A stretch of DNA of 64,000 nucleotides from Xenorhabdus doucetiae (GCF_000968195.1 NZ_FO704550.1:3534001-3598000), one strand, 5' to 3'. Numbered from the stretch's first letter, positions 53,584-63,607 are shown. Made by a program: numbers and translations. The notes: a model not told the origin generated them from the sequence alone.

Positions 53584-54408
53584 TTACTTAAAGCCTTGCT
53601 CTTTTTTGATCAAATCATAGGCGGCTTGGATAGACTGTGCTTTTTGTTTCGCCAGTTCCATCATTTCTGGTGGTAAACCTTTTGCCACCAGCTTATCGGG
53701 GTGATGTTCACTCATCAATTTTCGATAAGCGCGCTTAATGGTTGTGGCATCATCTTGTTCCTTGACTCCCAAGACCTTACAGGCATCTTCCAGTGTTGCA
53801 CGCTGCTGTCTATGGCCGTGATAATGCCCATGCTGTTGGTATTGCTCCTCTTGCTGGTGCCCGTCGAAATGACGTCCCCCTTCCATCATGGCAAGAAATT
53901 GCTCAAATTGAAGGCGAGAAATCCCTAATTCTTCCGCGATAACAAACAGGACCTTTCTTTCATTAGGATGCAGTTCACCATCTGCAAATGCGGCTTGTAG
54001 CTGAATTTCCAGAAACATGCGGATCAGGTCAAAACGACCAAAGCAAGCACGGCGTAATTGTCGCAAGGTTTCACGCAAGGGAAATTGAGGCTGCTTGCCT
54101 TCACGGAATGCCTGCTGTGCAGAAAGCCGGGCTTCACCATGCAGTTGCATTCTGTTCATCAGTTGAGTGGCCAGTTGGATATCCGTTTCGGTGACCCGCC
54201 CTTTTGCTTTGGTCAGGTGCCCCAATACCTGAAAAGTACTGCGGAAAAACAGCGCCTGCCGGGTTGGGCCTTTAGGCTTTCTGCCCAATTTCTGCATCCT
54301 GATTTTGTCAAGCAGGTGACCCAGCAGCAAGCCAATCACGATCCCCCAAAAACCCGCACCCGACGCGATCCCAAATATTAATCCGAATAATTTTCCCCAA
54401 TACTGCAT
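53584..54408 (-). CDS. djlA: Membrane-anchored DnaJ-like co-chaperone DjlA
   Basis: A 274-aa protein (271 in E. coli) started at ATG 54408 (MQYWGKLFG). It has one N-terminal transmembrane helix with the glycine-rich pattern needed for dimerisation, a central TerB-like acidic region (FADGELHPNERKVLFVIAEE) and a C-terminal J domain with the HPD motif in SEHHPDKLVAKG. It stimulates DnaK and affects capsule signalling. A longer frame from 54495 adds 29 residues not in the family. It is divergent from lptD. Confidence 0.95.
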   Translation of the reverse strand: MQYWGKLFGLIFGIASGAGFWGIVIGLLLGHLLDKIRMQKLGRKPKGPTRQALFFRSTFQVLGHLTKAKGRVTETDIQLATQLMNRMQLHGEARLSAQQAFREGKQPQFPLRETLRQLRRACFGRFDLIRMFLEIQLQAAFADGELHPNERKVLFVIAEELGISRLQFEQFLAMMEGGRHFDGHQQEEQYQQHGHYHGHRQQRATLEDACKVLGVKEQDDATTIKRAYRKLMSEHHPDKLVAKGLPPEMMELAKQKAQSIQAAYDLIKKEQGFK

Positions 54409-54590
54409 ATAGTCTTCAATTCCCCAATGCCCTGAGCGCAATTTTGCATTATCATACTCTCCATTAAGCTCTGTGCCTAACAACAAGATTAGCAAAGTTA
54501 AACTTTATTCTGGCGCCTATCTCTCAACTACGTTAGTCTCTGAGCGTTTGCCGGCACGATGCCACTGATGACGGAACCGCATAAACATCT

Positions 54591-56960
54591 ATGAATAAAT
54601 GTTATCCTACCCTGCTGGCCACAATGGTATGGGCAGCACTTTACAGTCAGCAGGCACATGCTGACCTTGCAGCGCAATGTATGTTGGGTGTCCCTGTTTA
54701 CGATAAGCCGATTATCACAGGCGATCCGAATAAGCTGCCGATTTATATTAAGTCCGATGATACTCACGGTGAATATCCCAATGCGGTTGAGTTTATTGGT
54801 AATGTTGATATCCAACAGGGCAATAAAACCCTGACCGCCGATAAAGTCCGGCTCGAACAGACACAAGCTAAAGAACCTGTCCGCACGGTAACCGCCGTCG
54901 GTAATGTCAGCTATGATGACCCTCAGATCATCTTGAAAGGGCCACGCGCGTGGGCCAATCTGAACAATAAAGATACCGACGTAGAACAAGGCAGATACCA
55001 GATGGTTGGCCGTCAAGGACGCGGTAGTGCAGATAAGATGATGCTGCGTGATGAAAATCGCTATACCATCTTGAATAACGGGATATTTACTTCCTGCCTG
55101 CCCGGTAATGATAGCTGGAGCGTTGTGGGTTCTGAGGTGATCCTTGACCGTGAAGAAGAAGTCGCTGAAATCTGGAATGCCCGCTTTCGCGTTGCCAATG
55201 TGCCGGTGTTTTACAGTCCCTATTTGCAATTGCCTATCGGAGACAAACGCCGTTCTGGTTTTTTGATCCCCAACGCCAGTTTTTCCAATAAAGACGGTTT
55301 CCAATTCCTGCTGCCCTATTACTGGAACATTGCCCCCAACTATGATGCCACCATTACCCCGCATCTCATCACGATGCGTGGTTTGAAGCTGGATAATGAG
55401 TTCCGTTATTTAACCCAAGCGGGTTCAGGTACAGTGGCTCTGGATTGGATTGGGCGCGACCGTCTATATGAAGAGGACAAAAGGCTCAATATCAAGCCTG
55501 AGCGGGATAGTAACAGCCGTTGGTTGTTCTACTGGAATCACAGTGGCGTCATGAATCAGGTTTGGCGTTTTAGTGCTGATTATACCAAAGTCAGTGATCC
55601 AACCTATTTCAGTGACTTCACTTCACAATACGGTTCCAGTACCGATGGCTATGCCACCCAGAAGTTCAGTATTGGCTATGCCCAGAAAAACTGGAATGCC
55701 ACATTGACCACCAAACAGTTCCAGATCTTTACCGCAGGTAATGCCGGAGAAGCCTACCGAGCTGCACCTCAGCTAGATATGAATTACTACAAGAATGATC
55801 TGGGGCCATTTGATTTCCGCTCTTATGCTCAAATCGCTAAATTAACCAGCGTAGGTGAGGATCAACCAAATGCAACCCGTTGGCATCTGGAACCTTCCAT
55901 CAATTTACCACTTTCCAACGGCTGGGCTAGCCTCAATAATGAATTGAAATTGATGGCAACTCACTATCAACAAGATATTCCTGCCTCAGCCCAAAAGGAA
56001 ACACCTACATTGGAAAGATCGGTTACTCGTGTCCTACCAGTGTTTAAATCTGATGCCAAGATGGTGTTTGAACGCACTATGCATTTTGATCAGAATTACA
56101 CTCAGACACTGGAACCCCGTATCCAGTATCTTTATGTGCCTTATAAGAATCAAAATAACATCTATAACTACGATTCGTCCCTACTACAGACGAATTATAC
56201 CGGTCTGTTCCGTGACCGCTTCTATGGCGGTTTAGACCGTATTTCATCAGCGAATCAATTTACCAGTGGTATCACCACCCGTATTTATGATGAGGATTTA
56301 GTTGAACGTTTTAATCTATCCGTAGGTCAAATTTATTACTTTGAGTCTCCACGTGTAAAAGATGCTAACCCCGATCCAGAAAAAACTGACATTATCAGCA
56401 CTAAGAAAAACACTGGTTCTGTCACATGGGCAGGAGATGCTGAATGGAAAATCAATGACTCATGGGGGCTTAAGGGAGGACTACAATATGACACCCGTCT
56501 GAGTAGTGTTGCGATGGGAAATGCAGTCCTAGAATACCGTCGTGATGCTGACCGTTTGGTTCAATTGAGCTATCGATTCGTGGATCGCGATTATATCCAG
56601 GCCACCCTCAAAGATAAGAATAATCGAGATAGGATGCCCGCTTATCAGCAAGGGATTTCTCAAGTGGGCATGGTGGCAAGCTGGCCATTGTCCGATCGTT
56701 GGGCGTTTGTCGGGGCTTATTACTACGATACGAAAGAGAAACAGCCCGCCAGCCAGATGGTCGGTCTGCAATACAACACGTGTTGCTGGGCGGTTAATGT
56801 GGGTTATGAACGCAAGGTCACCGACTGGCGCTTCGATAGCAGCCAATATGACAATAAATGGTCATTCAATATTGAACTTCGTGGCCTAAGTAACAATCAT
56901 AGTTTAGGCAGTCAGAAAATGTTGCAGCAAGGTATTCTTCCATACCAACGTGCATTCTGA
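54591..56960 (+). CDS. lptD: LPS assembly protein LptD
   Basis: An outer-membrane protein of 789 aa (784 in E. coli) with a signal peptide ending near QQAHA. A beta-jellyroll domain (about 35-200) is followed by a 26-strand barrel. The four structural cysteines are present: AAQCMLGVP, TSCLPGND and the pair in YNTCCWAV, allowing the two interdomain disulfides. LptD with LptE inserts lipopolysaccharide into the outer leaflet. SurA, which folds it, is encoded next. Confidence 0.96.
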   Translation: MNKCYPTLLATMVWAALYSQQAHADLAAQCMLGVPVYDKPIITGDPNKLPIYIKSDDTHGEYPNAVEFIGNVDIQQGNKTLTADKVRLEQTQAKEPVRTVTAVGNVSYDDPQIILKGPRAWANLNNKDTDVEQGRYQMVGRQGRGSADKMMLRDENRYTILNNGIFTSCLPGNDSWSVVGSEVILDREEEVAEIWNARFRVANVPVFYSPYLQLPIGDKRRSGFLIPNASFSNKDGFQFLLPYYWNIAPNYDATITPHLITMRGLKLDNEFRYLTQAGSGTVALDWIGRDRLYEEDKRLNIKPERDSNSRWLFYWNHSGVMNQVWRFSADYTKVSDPTYFSDFTSQYGSSTDGYATQKFSIGYAQKNWNATLTTKQFQIFTAGNAGEAYRAAPQLDMNYYKNDLGPFDFRSYAQIAKLTSVGEDQPNATRWHLEPSINLPLSNGWASLNNELKLMATHYQQDIPASAQKETPTLERSVTRVLPVFKSDAKMVFERTMHFDQNYTQTLEPRIQYLYVPYKNQNNIYNYDSSLLQTNYTGLFRDRFYGGLDRISSANQFTSGITTRIYDEDLVERFNLSVGQIYYFESPRVKDANPDPEKTDIISTKKNTGSVTWAGDAEWKINDSWGLKGGLQYDTRLSSVAMGNAVLEYRRDADRLVQLSYRFVDRDYIQATLKDKNNRDRMPAYQQGISQVGMVASWPLSDRWAFVGAYYYDTKEKQPASQMVGLQYNTCCWAVNVGYERKVTDWRFDSSQYDNKWSFNIELRGLSNNHSLGSQKMLQQGILPYQRAF

Positions 56961-57024
56961 TACCGATAAACGCAATGTAAACAAAATAACCCTGCCAAGG
57001 CGGGATTGATATGATGGGAAATGT

Positions 57025-58326
57025 ATGAAGAACTGGAAATCGCTCATTTTCGGATTGATGTTTTCAGTAAACTCTGTCGCAATGGCCGCGCCACAAGAGC
57101 TTAATAAGGTCGCTGCCGTTGTTAACAATGATGTCGTACTGGAAAGTGACGTCAACAGCCTTTTACAATCCGTTAAACTTAATGCAAAACATGCAGGCCA
57201 GCAGATACCGGATGAGAAAGCATTGCGTCATCAGATCCTTGAGCGCTTGATTATGGATGCCATTATTCTGCAAATGGCAGACCGAATGCAGATTACTATT
57301 CCTGATCAAGTCTTAGATTCTGCGATCACCAATATTGCAGCTCAAAACCACTTGAGCCTTGCCCAGTTGAAACAAAATCTGGTCGCAGATGGCATTAGCT
57401 TCGATACCTACCGTAATCAGATCCGCAAGGAAATGATGATTGCAGAAGTGCGTAACAATGAAGTCCGCCGTCGCGTCACTATCCTGCCACAGGAAGTTGA
57501 TTCGCTGGCTAACCAAATCAGCAGCCAAAATAGTCAGGATTCTGAGTTAAATATTAGCCAGATCCTGATCCCCTTGCCGGAAAACCCAAGTCAGGAACAG
57601 GTAGAAAAAGCGGGAACCACGATCCAAAAAATCTTGTCTGAACTCAAGAATGGCGTGGATTTCGGCAAATTGGCACTCACCTATTCCGGTGATAGCCAAG
57701 CCCTGAAAGGGGGCAATATGGGCTGGAACAAACTGCAAGAGTTGCCATCCCTGTTTGCTGCGCAGCTCCAATCGGCACAAAAGGGGCAGATTATTGGCCC
57801 AATCCGTTCCGGTGTGGGTTTTCACATTCTGAAAGTGAATGATATCCGTGGTGGTCAGATGCCCATTGCCGTCACCGAAGTGGAAGCCCGCCATATTCTG
57901 CTGAAAACATCCCCCATTCTGAATGACGAGCAGGCACGCAACGAGTTGATGCAGCTCAGAGAAGCGATCTTAAGTGGTAAAACGTCATTCGAAGAAGCCG
58001 CAAAAGAGCATTCTGAAGATCCCGGTTCAGCCATGCGTGGTGGAGAATTGGGTTGGAATTTGCCAAGTGCTTACGATCCTGCTTTCCGCGATGCGTTGAT
58101 GAAATTGCAAAAAGGTGAGATCAGCCAGCCTGTTCACTCCGCTTTCGGTTGGCACTTAATTCAACTGCTAAATAGCCGCAAAGTCGATAAAACAGATGCG
58201 GCACAGAAAGATCGTGCTTATCGCCTGCTATTCAACCGCAAATTCAATGAAGAGGCACAAAGCTGGATGCAGGAATTACGTGCCTCCGCTTATGTGAAAA
58301 TTTTAGACAGTCGCGATGCACAATAA
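57025..58326 (+). CDS. surA: Periplasmic chaperone/peptidyl-prolyl isomerase SurA
   Basis: A protein of 433 aa (428 in E. coli) with a signal peptide ending near AMAAP. The N-terminal chaperone core is followed by two parvulin-type PpiC domains, about 172-275 (ISQILIPLP) and 285-385 (EARHILLKTSP, GWNLPSAYDP), and a C-terminal helix that packs on the core. It assists outer-membrane barrel proteins, including LptD encoded just upstream. The gene lies 64 bases after lptD. Confidence 0.95.
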   Translation: MKNWKSLIFGLMFSVNSVAMAAPQELNKVAAVVNNDVVLESDVNSLLQSVKLNAKHAGQQIPDEKALRHQILERLIMDAIILQMADRMQITIPDQVLDSAITNIAAQNHLSLAQLKQNLVADGISFDTYRNQIRKEMMIAEVRNNEVRRRVTILPQEVDSLANQISSQNSQDSELNISQILIPLPENPSQEQVEKAGTTIQKILSELKNGVDFGKLALTYSGDSQALKGGNMGWNKLQELPSLFAAQLQSAQKGQIIGPIRSGVGFHILKVNDIRGGQMPIAVTEVEARHILLKTSPILNDEQARNELMQLREAILSGKTSFEEAAKEHSEDPGSAMRGGELGWNLPSAYDPAFRDALMKLQKGEISQPVHSAFGWHLIQLLNSRKVDKTDAAQKDRAYRLLFNRKFNEEAQSWMQELRASAYVKILDSRDAQ

Positions 58327-58331
58327 CAGTG

Positions 58332-59321
58332 ATGCACAATAATAAACCCATTATCATTACCCCCGGCGAACCAGCCGGGGTTGGTCCTGATTTAGTCATT
58401 GCGCTTGCTCAAAAAGCGTGGCCGATACAACTGGTTGTTTGTGCCGACCCGGAGCTAATGCTCTCGCGAGCCAAGCAACTGAATTTACCCCTGCAACTAC
58501 AAACTTACTCCCCTGAACACACTTCATCACAAGCTGCCGGCACCCTGACTATTCTGCCCGTTGACCTTCAATCCCCGACGATTGCAGGGGAGTTAAACCG
58601 AAAAAACGGGACTTATGTCACGAAAACCTTAGCAAAAGCTTGCGATGGTTGTCTGAGTGGGGAATTTTCAGCATTAGTGACTGGGCCTGTGCATAAGGGT
58701 GTCATTAATGATGCAGGCGTTCCTTTTACCGGGCATACTGAATTTTTTGCTGACCACAGCCAATGCTCAAGGGTGGTCATGATGTTGGCAACCGAAGAGC
58801 TGCGAGTTGCACTGGCAACAACGCACCTGCCAATTCTGGATGTCCCGAAAGCGATTACCTTTGATTCCCTGCGGGAAGTGATCACGATTCTTAATCACGA
58901 TCTAAAAACGAAATTCGGTATCCCTCGTCCCCATATCTACGTTTGCGGCCTGAATCCTCATGCCGGTGAAGGAGGACATATGGGGCATGAAGAAATCGAT
59001 GTCATCATTCCCGCCTTAGACAGTCTGAGGGCAGAAGGCCTATGGCTGGAAGGTCCATTGCCTGCGGATACCCTGTTCCAGCCCAAATATTTAGATCATG
59101 CCGATGCCGTGCTTTCGATGTATCACGATCAAGGGCTACCCGTGTTAAAATACCAAGGTTTTGGCAGGGCAGTGAATATTACGCTGGGTCTGCCATTTAT
59201 CCGAACTTCTGTCGATCATGGCACAGCACTGGAGCTGGCAGGGACAGGTCAAGCTGATGTGGGGAGTTTTATCACCGCATTGAATCTAGCAATTAAAATG
59301 ATACAAAACAGTAATGAATAA
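58332..59321 (+). CDS. pdxA: 4-hydroxythreonine-4-phosphate dehydrogenase PdxA
   Basis: A protein of 329 aa, the E. coli length, from ATG 58332 (a GTG at 58329 is the alternative). The metal-binding histidines lie in TGHTEFF, NPHAGEGGHMG and the MYHDQGLPVLKYQGFGRAVN region. It oxidises 4-phosphohydroxy-L-threonine on the way to pyridoxal phosphate. It overlaps rsmA by 8 bp, as in E. coli. Confidence 0.97.
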   Translation: MHNNKPIIITPGEPAGVGPDLVIALAQKAWPIQLVVCADPELMLSRAKQLNLPLQLQTYSPEHTSSQAAGTLTILPVDLQSPTIAGELNRKNGTYVTKTLAKACDGCLSGEFSALVTGPVHKGVINDAGVPFTGHTEFFADHSQCSRVVMMLATEELRVALATTHLPILDVPKAITFDSLREVITILNHDLKTKFGIPRPHIYVCGLNPHAGEGGHMGHEEIDVIIPALDSLRAEGLWLEGPLPADTLFQPKYLDHADAVLSMYHDQGLPVLKYQGFGRAVNITLGLPFIRTSVDHGTALELAGTGQADVGSFITALNLAIKMIQNSNE

Positions 59322-60129
59322 CAAAGTCCATCAAGGGCACCACGCCCGTAAACGTTTCGGGCAAAACTTTTTAACCGATCAATTTATCATTGATAGTATT
59401 GTCAATGCGATGAACCCACAGGTCGGCCAAGCCGTCGTGGAAATCGGCCCCGGTTTGGGAGCTCTGACTGAGCCAGTGGGCGAACGCATGGATAAAATGA
59501 CGGTTGTCGAACTTGACCGCGATTTGGCGGCTCGCCTGCATGTTCATCCCAAACTGAAAGATAAGCTGACCATCATTCAGCAAGATGCAATGACGGTTGA
59601 TTTTGGTCAGATCGCCAAACAGCGCGGGCAATCTCTGCGCGTATTTGGCAACCTGCCTTATAACATTTCGACCCCGTTGATGTTCCATCTTTTCAGCTAT
59701 ACTGATGCTATCGCTGATATGAACTTTATGTTGCAAAAAGAAGTCGTGAATCGTCTGGTCGCGGGGCCTGGCAGTAAAGCCTACGGACGTTTAAGTGTCA
59801 TGGCACAATACTACTGTCAGGTAATACCTATTCTTGAAGTACCGCCGACGGCATTTACACCTGCGCCGAAAGTGGATTCTGCCATTGTGCGTTTGATCCC
59901 ACACAAGAGCATGCCTTATCCTGTTCAGAATATTCGCATGTTAGCCCAGATTACCACTCAGGCATTTAACCAACGGAGAAAAACGCTCCGCAATAGCCTT
60001 GGGAATATTTTTTCTGCTGAACAGTTATCTGAACTAGGCGTTGATCCCGGTACGCGGGCTGAAAACATCTCTGTCGAGCAATACTGTAAGATGGCAAACT
60101 GGTTAGCATCTCAACCTAAAATTGCCTAA
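59314..60129 (+). CDS. rsmA: 16S rRNA dimethyladenosine transferase RsmA (KsgA)
   Basis: A 271-aa class I methyltransferase with the SAM motif VEIGPGLGALTEP (residues 42-54) and the catalytic NLPYNIST motif. It dimethylates A1518 and A1519 of 16S rRNA as a late checkpoint of 30S assembly; loss gives kasugamycin resistance. The start overlaps pdxA, implying coupled translation. Confidence 0.97.
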   Translation: MNNKVHQGHHARKRFGQNFLTDQFIIDSIVNAMNPQVGQAVVEIGPGLGALTEPVGERMDKMTVVELDRDLAARLHVHPKLKDKLTIIQQDAMTVDFGQIAKQRGQSLRVFGNLPYNISTPLMFHLFSYTDAIADMNFMLQKEVVNRLVAGPGSKAYGRLSVMAQYYCQVIPILEVPPTAFTPAPKVDSAIVRLIPHKSMPYPVQNIRMLAQITTQAFNQRRKTLRNSLGNIFSAEQLSELGVDPGTRAENISVEQYCKMANWLASQPKIA

Positions 60130-60165
60130 ACCAATCAACAGAAGTTGCAGCAACAGGAGGCACCT

Positions 60166-60543
60166 ATGCTCAATGAACCCAGAGTTTATATCCAAGTACA
60201 AAGTACTTATGTAGAAAGCCAATCACAGCCGGAACAACAACGTTTTGTGTTTGCTTATACAATATCAATTCGCAATCTTGGGCATTCCCCTGTGCAACTT
60301 CTTAGCCGTTACTGGCGCATTACCAACAGTGATGGTCACCAAACCGAAATTCAGGGTGAAGGGGTTGTGGGAAAACAACCTTTGATCCCGCCGGGAACAG
60401 AATACCGCTACAGTAGTGGCGCGATTTTGGAAACCCCTCTGGGAACAATGGAAGGCCACTATGAAATGGTTGATCACGATGGCCGTTCGTTCCGTGTCGC
60501 CATTCCCGTGTTCCGGCTGGCTATTCCAACACTGATAAATTAA
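60166..60543 (+). CDS. apaG: ApaG protein
   Basis: A 125-aa single fibronectin-III-like domain protein, the E. coli length, from ATG 60166 with AGGAGG 5 bases upstream; the longer frame at 60145 starts before that ribosome binding site. The motif QGEGVVGKQPLIPPGTEYRY and the following SGAILETPLGTMEGHY are the conserved core. The biochemical function is not established. It sits between rsmA and apaH as in other enterobacteria. Confidence 0.95.
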   Translation: MLNEPRVYIQVQSTYVESQSQPEQQRFVFAYTISIRNLGHSPVQLLSRYWRITNSDGHQTEIQGEGVVGKQPLIPPGTEYRYSSGAILETPLGTMEGHYEMVDHDGRSFRVAIPVFRLAIPTLIN

Positions 60544-60548
60544 TTATT

Positions 60549-61367
60549 ATGGCGACATACCTTATTGGCGATATTCACGGTTGTTATCGTGAATTTCGCG
60601 CTTTGTTAGAACAAGTCGATTTTAATCCCAGCGAAGATACGCTATGGCTGACAGGCGATCTCGTCGCCCGTGGCCCGGATTCATTGGCTGTACTGCGCTA
60701 TATCAAGCAACTCGGTTCCGCGGTGAGGCTCGTACTGGGCAATCATGATCTCCATCTGTTGGCGGTTTACGCTAAAATCAGCCGCAATAAAGCGAAAGAT
60801 TTGCTGGCTGAATTACTCGCCGCACCGGATATTGATGAGTTGATCAATTGGTTGAGAAAACAGCCCGTGTTGCAAATCAATGACGAACTGAAGCTCGTCA
60901 TGGCACATGCCGGGATCACCCCACAATGGGATTTGGCAACCGCCAAAATATGCGCCCGTGAAGTGGAAGCTATTCTTCGCAGTGACAGTTATCCGTTGTT
61001 TCTCAACGAAATGTATGGGGATATGCCGAATAACTGGACGCCAGAGTTAAGCGGCCTTGCCCGGTTGCGTTACAGTACCAATGCCTTGACCCGCATGCGT
61101 TATTGCTTTCCAAACGGTCAATTGGATATGAGCTGCAAATCCAAACCGGAAAATGCCCCTGCCCCACTGAAACCGTGGTTCAAATTACCGCGCCGCATTC
61201 CTGAAGACTATTCCATTGCCTTTGGTCACTGGGCTGCACTGGAAGGCCAGGGGACACCTGCCGGCATCTACGCGCTGGATACGGGATGTTGTTGGGGCGG
61301 GAAATTGACCCTGCTTCGTTGGGAGGATAAACACTATTTCAGTCAGGATTCATTATTCACTAAATGA
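60549..61367 (+). CDS. apaH: Diadenosine tetraphosphatase ApaH
   Basis: A metallophosphoesterase of 272 aa with the family motifs GDIHGCYREF, GDLVARGPDS and GNHDLHLL. It splits Ap4A symmetrically into two ADP and also removes Np4 caps from RNA. It is 5 bases after apaG and is the last gene of the lptD-surA-pdxA-rsmA-apaG-apaH series, ending head-on with folA. Confidence 0.96.
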   Translation: MATYLIGDIHGCYREFRALLEQVDFNPSEDTLWLTGDLVARGPDSLAVLRYIKQLGSAVRLVLGNHDLHLLAVYAKISRNKAKDLLAELLAAPDIDELINWLRKQPVLQINDELKLVMAHAGITPQWDLATAKICAREVEAILRSDSYPLFLNEMYGDMPNNWTPELSGLARLRYSTNALTRMRYCFPNGQLDMSCKSKPENAPAPLKPWFKLPRRIPEDYSIAFGHWAALEGQGTPAGIYALDTGCCWGGKLTLLRWEDKHYFSQDSLFTK

Positions 61368-61396
61368 CAATAAGTGATAAATCTCAGCGGTGACGC

Positions 61397-61418
61397 CGGA
61401 GTGCCTCAAAGCACTCCG
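61397..61418. terminator. Hairpin between convergent apaH and folA
   Basis: CGGAGTGC-CTCAAA-GCACTCCG, a perfect 8-bp GC-rich stem in the 65-bp convergent gap. There is no T tract, so it may act as a structured 3' end rather than a classic intrinsic terminator. Confidence 0.5.
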
Positions 61419-61432
61419 CACGTAAGATTAGC

Positions 61433-61918
61433 TCATTCTCGGCGTTCCAGAACTTCAAAACAATAGCTGTGTGAATTGTGTTCATCTGCGTCGTGATATT
61501 CGGTAAACGTTGAATTCCACTCATCAGGCTCATAATCAGGGAAATGCGTGTCACCAATCACTTCCGCATCAATATGCGTCAAATACATACGGTGAGCCAG
61601 AGGAATAAACTGCTCATAAATTTTTCCTCCTCCCATCACCATCACTTCTTCAACATCGCCAACGGCGGCCAAAGCCGCTTCGATAGAGCTCACCCAAGTG
61701 ACCCGATCATCACTTGCAGGTTGACTGCTGATCACGATATTCAGACGCCCCGGTAAAGGACGACCAATCGATTCATAAGTCACGCGCCCCATGACAACCG
61801 GCTTTCCGAGCGTATTGCGTTTAAACCAGGCTAAATCGCCCGGCAAAGTCCAAGGCATGGCGTTTTCCATCCCAATAACTCGATCCATAGCCATCGCAGC
61901 AATCAAGCTGATAATCAT
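61433..61918 (-). CDS. folA: Dihydrofolate reductase
   Basis: A protein of 161 aa (159 in E. coli). The N terminus MIISLIAAMAMDRVIGMENAM carries the NADPH/folate contact residues, PWTLPGDLAWFKRNTLGKPV follows, and the active-site Asp27 equivalent lies in that segment (LPGDLAWF). AAGGTG precedes the ATG. It regenerates tetrahydrofolate from the dihydrofolate made by ThyA. The sequence shows no obvious trimethoprim-resistance type features. Confidence 0.96.
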   Translation of the reverse strand: MIISLIAAMAMDRVIGMENAMPWTLPGDLAWFKRNTLGKPVVMGRVTYESIGRPLPGRLNIVISSQPASDDRVTWVSSIEAALAAVGDVEEVMVMGGGKIYEQFIPLAHRMYLTHIDAEVIGDTHFPDYEPDEWNSTFTEYHDADEHNSHSYCFEVLERRE

Positions 61919-62030
61919 TAAATCACCTTACAGCCAAGTAGTATGAAAGTTTGGGACACTATACGGAAAGGGTTACTCTCAGTCGATAAGATTAGTCACT
62001 TATTCCCACAAATAGTTAGTTTGCTCATAA

Positions 62031-62058
62031 ATTGTTAAACAATCCATTGTTTAACAAT
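62031..62058. repeat. Nested palindrome between folA and ftsP
   Basis: ATTGTTAAACAAT-CC-ATTGTTTAACAAT: two 13-base arms that are exact reverse complements, and each arm is itself a palindrome around its centre base. It could bind a dimeric regulator twice or form a cruciform. It lies about 110 bases upstream of folA and 130 bases past the ftsP stop. Confidence 0.75.
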
Positions 62059-62185
62059 CTATTACTTAATAAGTTGTCACTAAAATAACAACCTTATCCA
62101 ACTTGACAGAATATTTACCTGATATTCACCTAAAATCCACCGAAAACAGTGGTAGAATCGGGTTTAACCAGTAACAGGTTTTCAT

Positions 62186-63607
62186 TTAAGAACCGGCAGG
62201 ATTAACCAGCAACTGCCCGGCTACGCCACGATCTGCCATTTCTAATATTTGGCTGTAATACATGAAAGGAAAATGCTCATAAGACGGCTGCATCATATTA
62301 ACCAGCAATTCAGCCCGACTATCAATCCAAACGGTATCTTTCCAACCATAATCCTGTGGCTCTGGACGATCACCATTCAGACTGATGACCTTAAACCTTG
62401 CCCCTTCAATATGGAAAGGCTGCGGTATTGACGTTGTGACGATCCAACGCTCCCACGCGCCTTGCTGGCTTGTGATATCGATTCGATTCTCATTCAGCAG
62501 TGAGCCATTAATCCCTTGTGAATAGTTTCCTAAATCAATCTGACGACTTCGAATGGAGTCGTTGATCTGCGGATTATCGACGACAAGCTGAGCCGGTAAT
62601 TGATCGGTCACCAAAGGCAGCAGCCCACTGGCTTTCAGGGTTAACACCGTGGTTGACAGCAGTTTGCTTGAAGATTCAAACAAGCCTTTCAGACGATCGA
62701 TAACACCTGCGGATTCCCCCGCAGTAATAGTCACACTTTCCACTTGCGACATATCAATCAAGACTTCACGGCGCTCTCCCGGTGCGAGTGACAATAGCTG
62801 TACTGCCACGGGAGCGGGCAGCAGGCCTTGATCAGTCGCGATCATATAGAAAGGACGCCCATCACTGAGTTGTAATTGATATCGTCGGGCATTAGACGCA
62901 TTCAATAAGCGTAACCTGACCCAACCTCTGGCAACTTCCACGAAAGGATTTTCGACGCCATTCACAACCAACGTGTCGCCAAGAAAACCTTGATTAGCCG
63001 ACGGGTTATATTGCGGCACACCAAAATTATCTAACCGCTTGTCTTGCAAAATAACCGGGAAATCATCGACACCATAATGTCTGGGCAAAGGCAGGCTGCG
63101 GCTGCTTTCGTCTTCCACCAACCACATACCTGCAAGGCCGGCATAAACATGCCGTGCCATTCGATTTGGGGTATTGGCGTGATACCAACAAGTCGTTGCT
63201 ACTTGGTTTATCGGGATCACCGGCGACCAACTTTCCCCCGCCGACATCAGACGGGATGAACCGCCCATCAAGGTTCCCGGTACCAGTAACCCCCCGACTG
63301 TCATGGAAACCGGTTCAGACAACCGATTGCTATATATCAGTTTGACGTCTTCCCCCCGGCGAACCCGAATCGTTGGCCCTAAATAATGCCCGTTGATGCC
63401 CCAAACTTGAGCCTTATTATGGCCGTTAAACGACCAGGTGGCTTTTTGTATGGCTAAAAACAGGGGTTGCCCTCTTCGGGATTCCAGTAAGGGAGGGAGC
63501 GGCAATTTTGTTTGTTGATTTTTATTGGCCCGAACCACAAAAGGAAGCGCCCCTAAACACATTGCCAAACCAGAAGCCTGAATAAATTGGCGCCGACTCA
63601 GTGACAT
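62186..63607 (-). CDS. ftsP: Cell division protein FtsP (SufI)
   Basis: A protein of 473 aa (470 in E. coli) with the Tat signal SLSRRQFIQASGL at residues 2-14. It has the multicopper-oxidase fold with three cupredoxin domains, but the copper-ligand motifs of true oxidases are missing, as in FtsP; for example, the HxH ligand pairs are not seen. It stabilises the divisome during stress. It lies downstream of plsC as in E. coli, separated by about 200 bases. Confidence 0.93.
   Translation of the reverse strand: MSLSRRQFIQASGLAMCLGALPFVVRANKNQQTKLPLPPLLESRRGQPLFLAIQKATWSFNGHNKAQVWGINGHYLGPTIRVRRGEDVKLIYSNRLSEPVSMTVGGLLVPGTLMGGSSRLMSAGESWSPVIPINQVATTCWYHANTPNRMARHVYAGLAGMWLVEDESSRSLPLPRHYGVDDFPVILQDKRLDNFGVPQYNPSANQGFLGDTLVVNGVENPFVEVARGWVRLRLLNASNARRYQLQLSDGRPFYMIATDQGLLPAPVAVQLLSLAPGERREVLIDMSQVESVTITAGESAGVIDRLKGLFESSSKLLSTTVLTLKASGLLPLVTDQLPAQLVVDNPQINDSIRSRQIDLGNYSQGINGSLLNENRIDITSQQGAWERWIVTTSIPQPFHIEGARFKVISLNGDRPEPQDYGWKDTVWIDSRAELLVNMMQPSYEHFPFMYYSQILEMADRGVAGQLLVNPAGS

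Noticed and set aside
54528..55364. Long open frame (278 aa) on the minus strand inside lptD
   Set aside because: It is fully antisense to the well-supported lptD coding sequence and has no recognisable domain.
62186..63607. Multicopper oxidase (CueO-like)
   Set aside because: The fold is similar, but the copper ligand motifs are missing, and the plsC neighbour and Tat signal fit FtsP.
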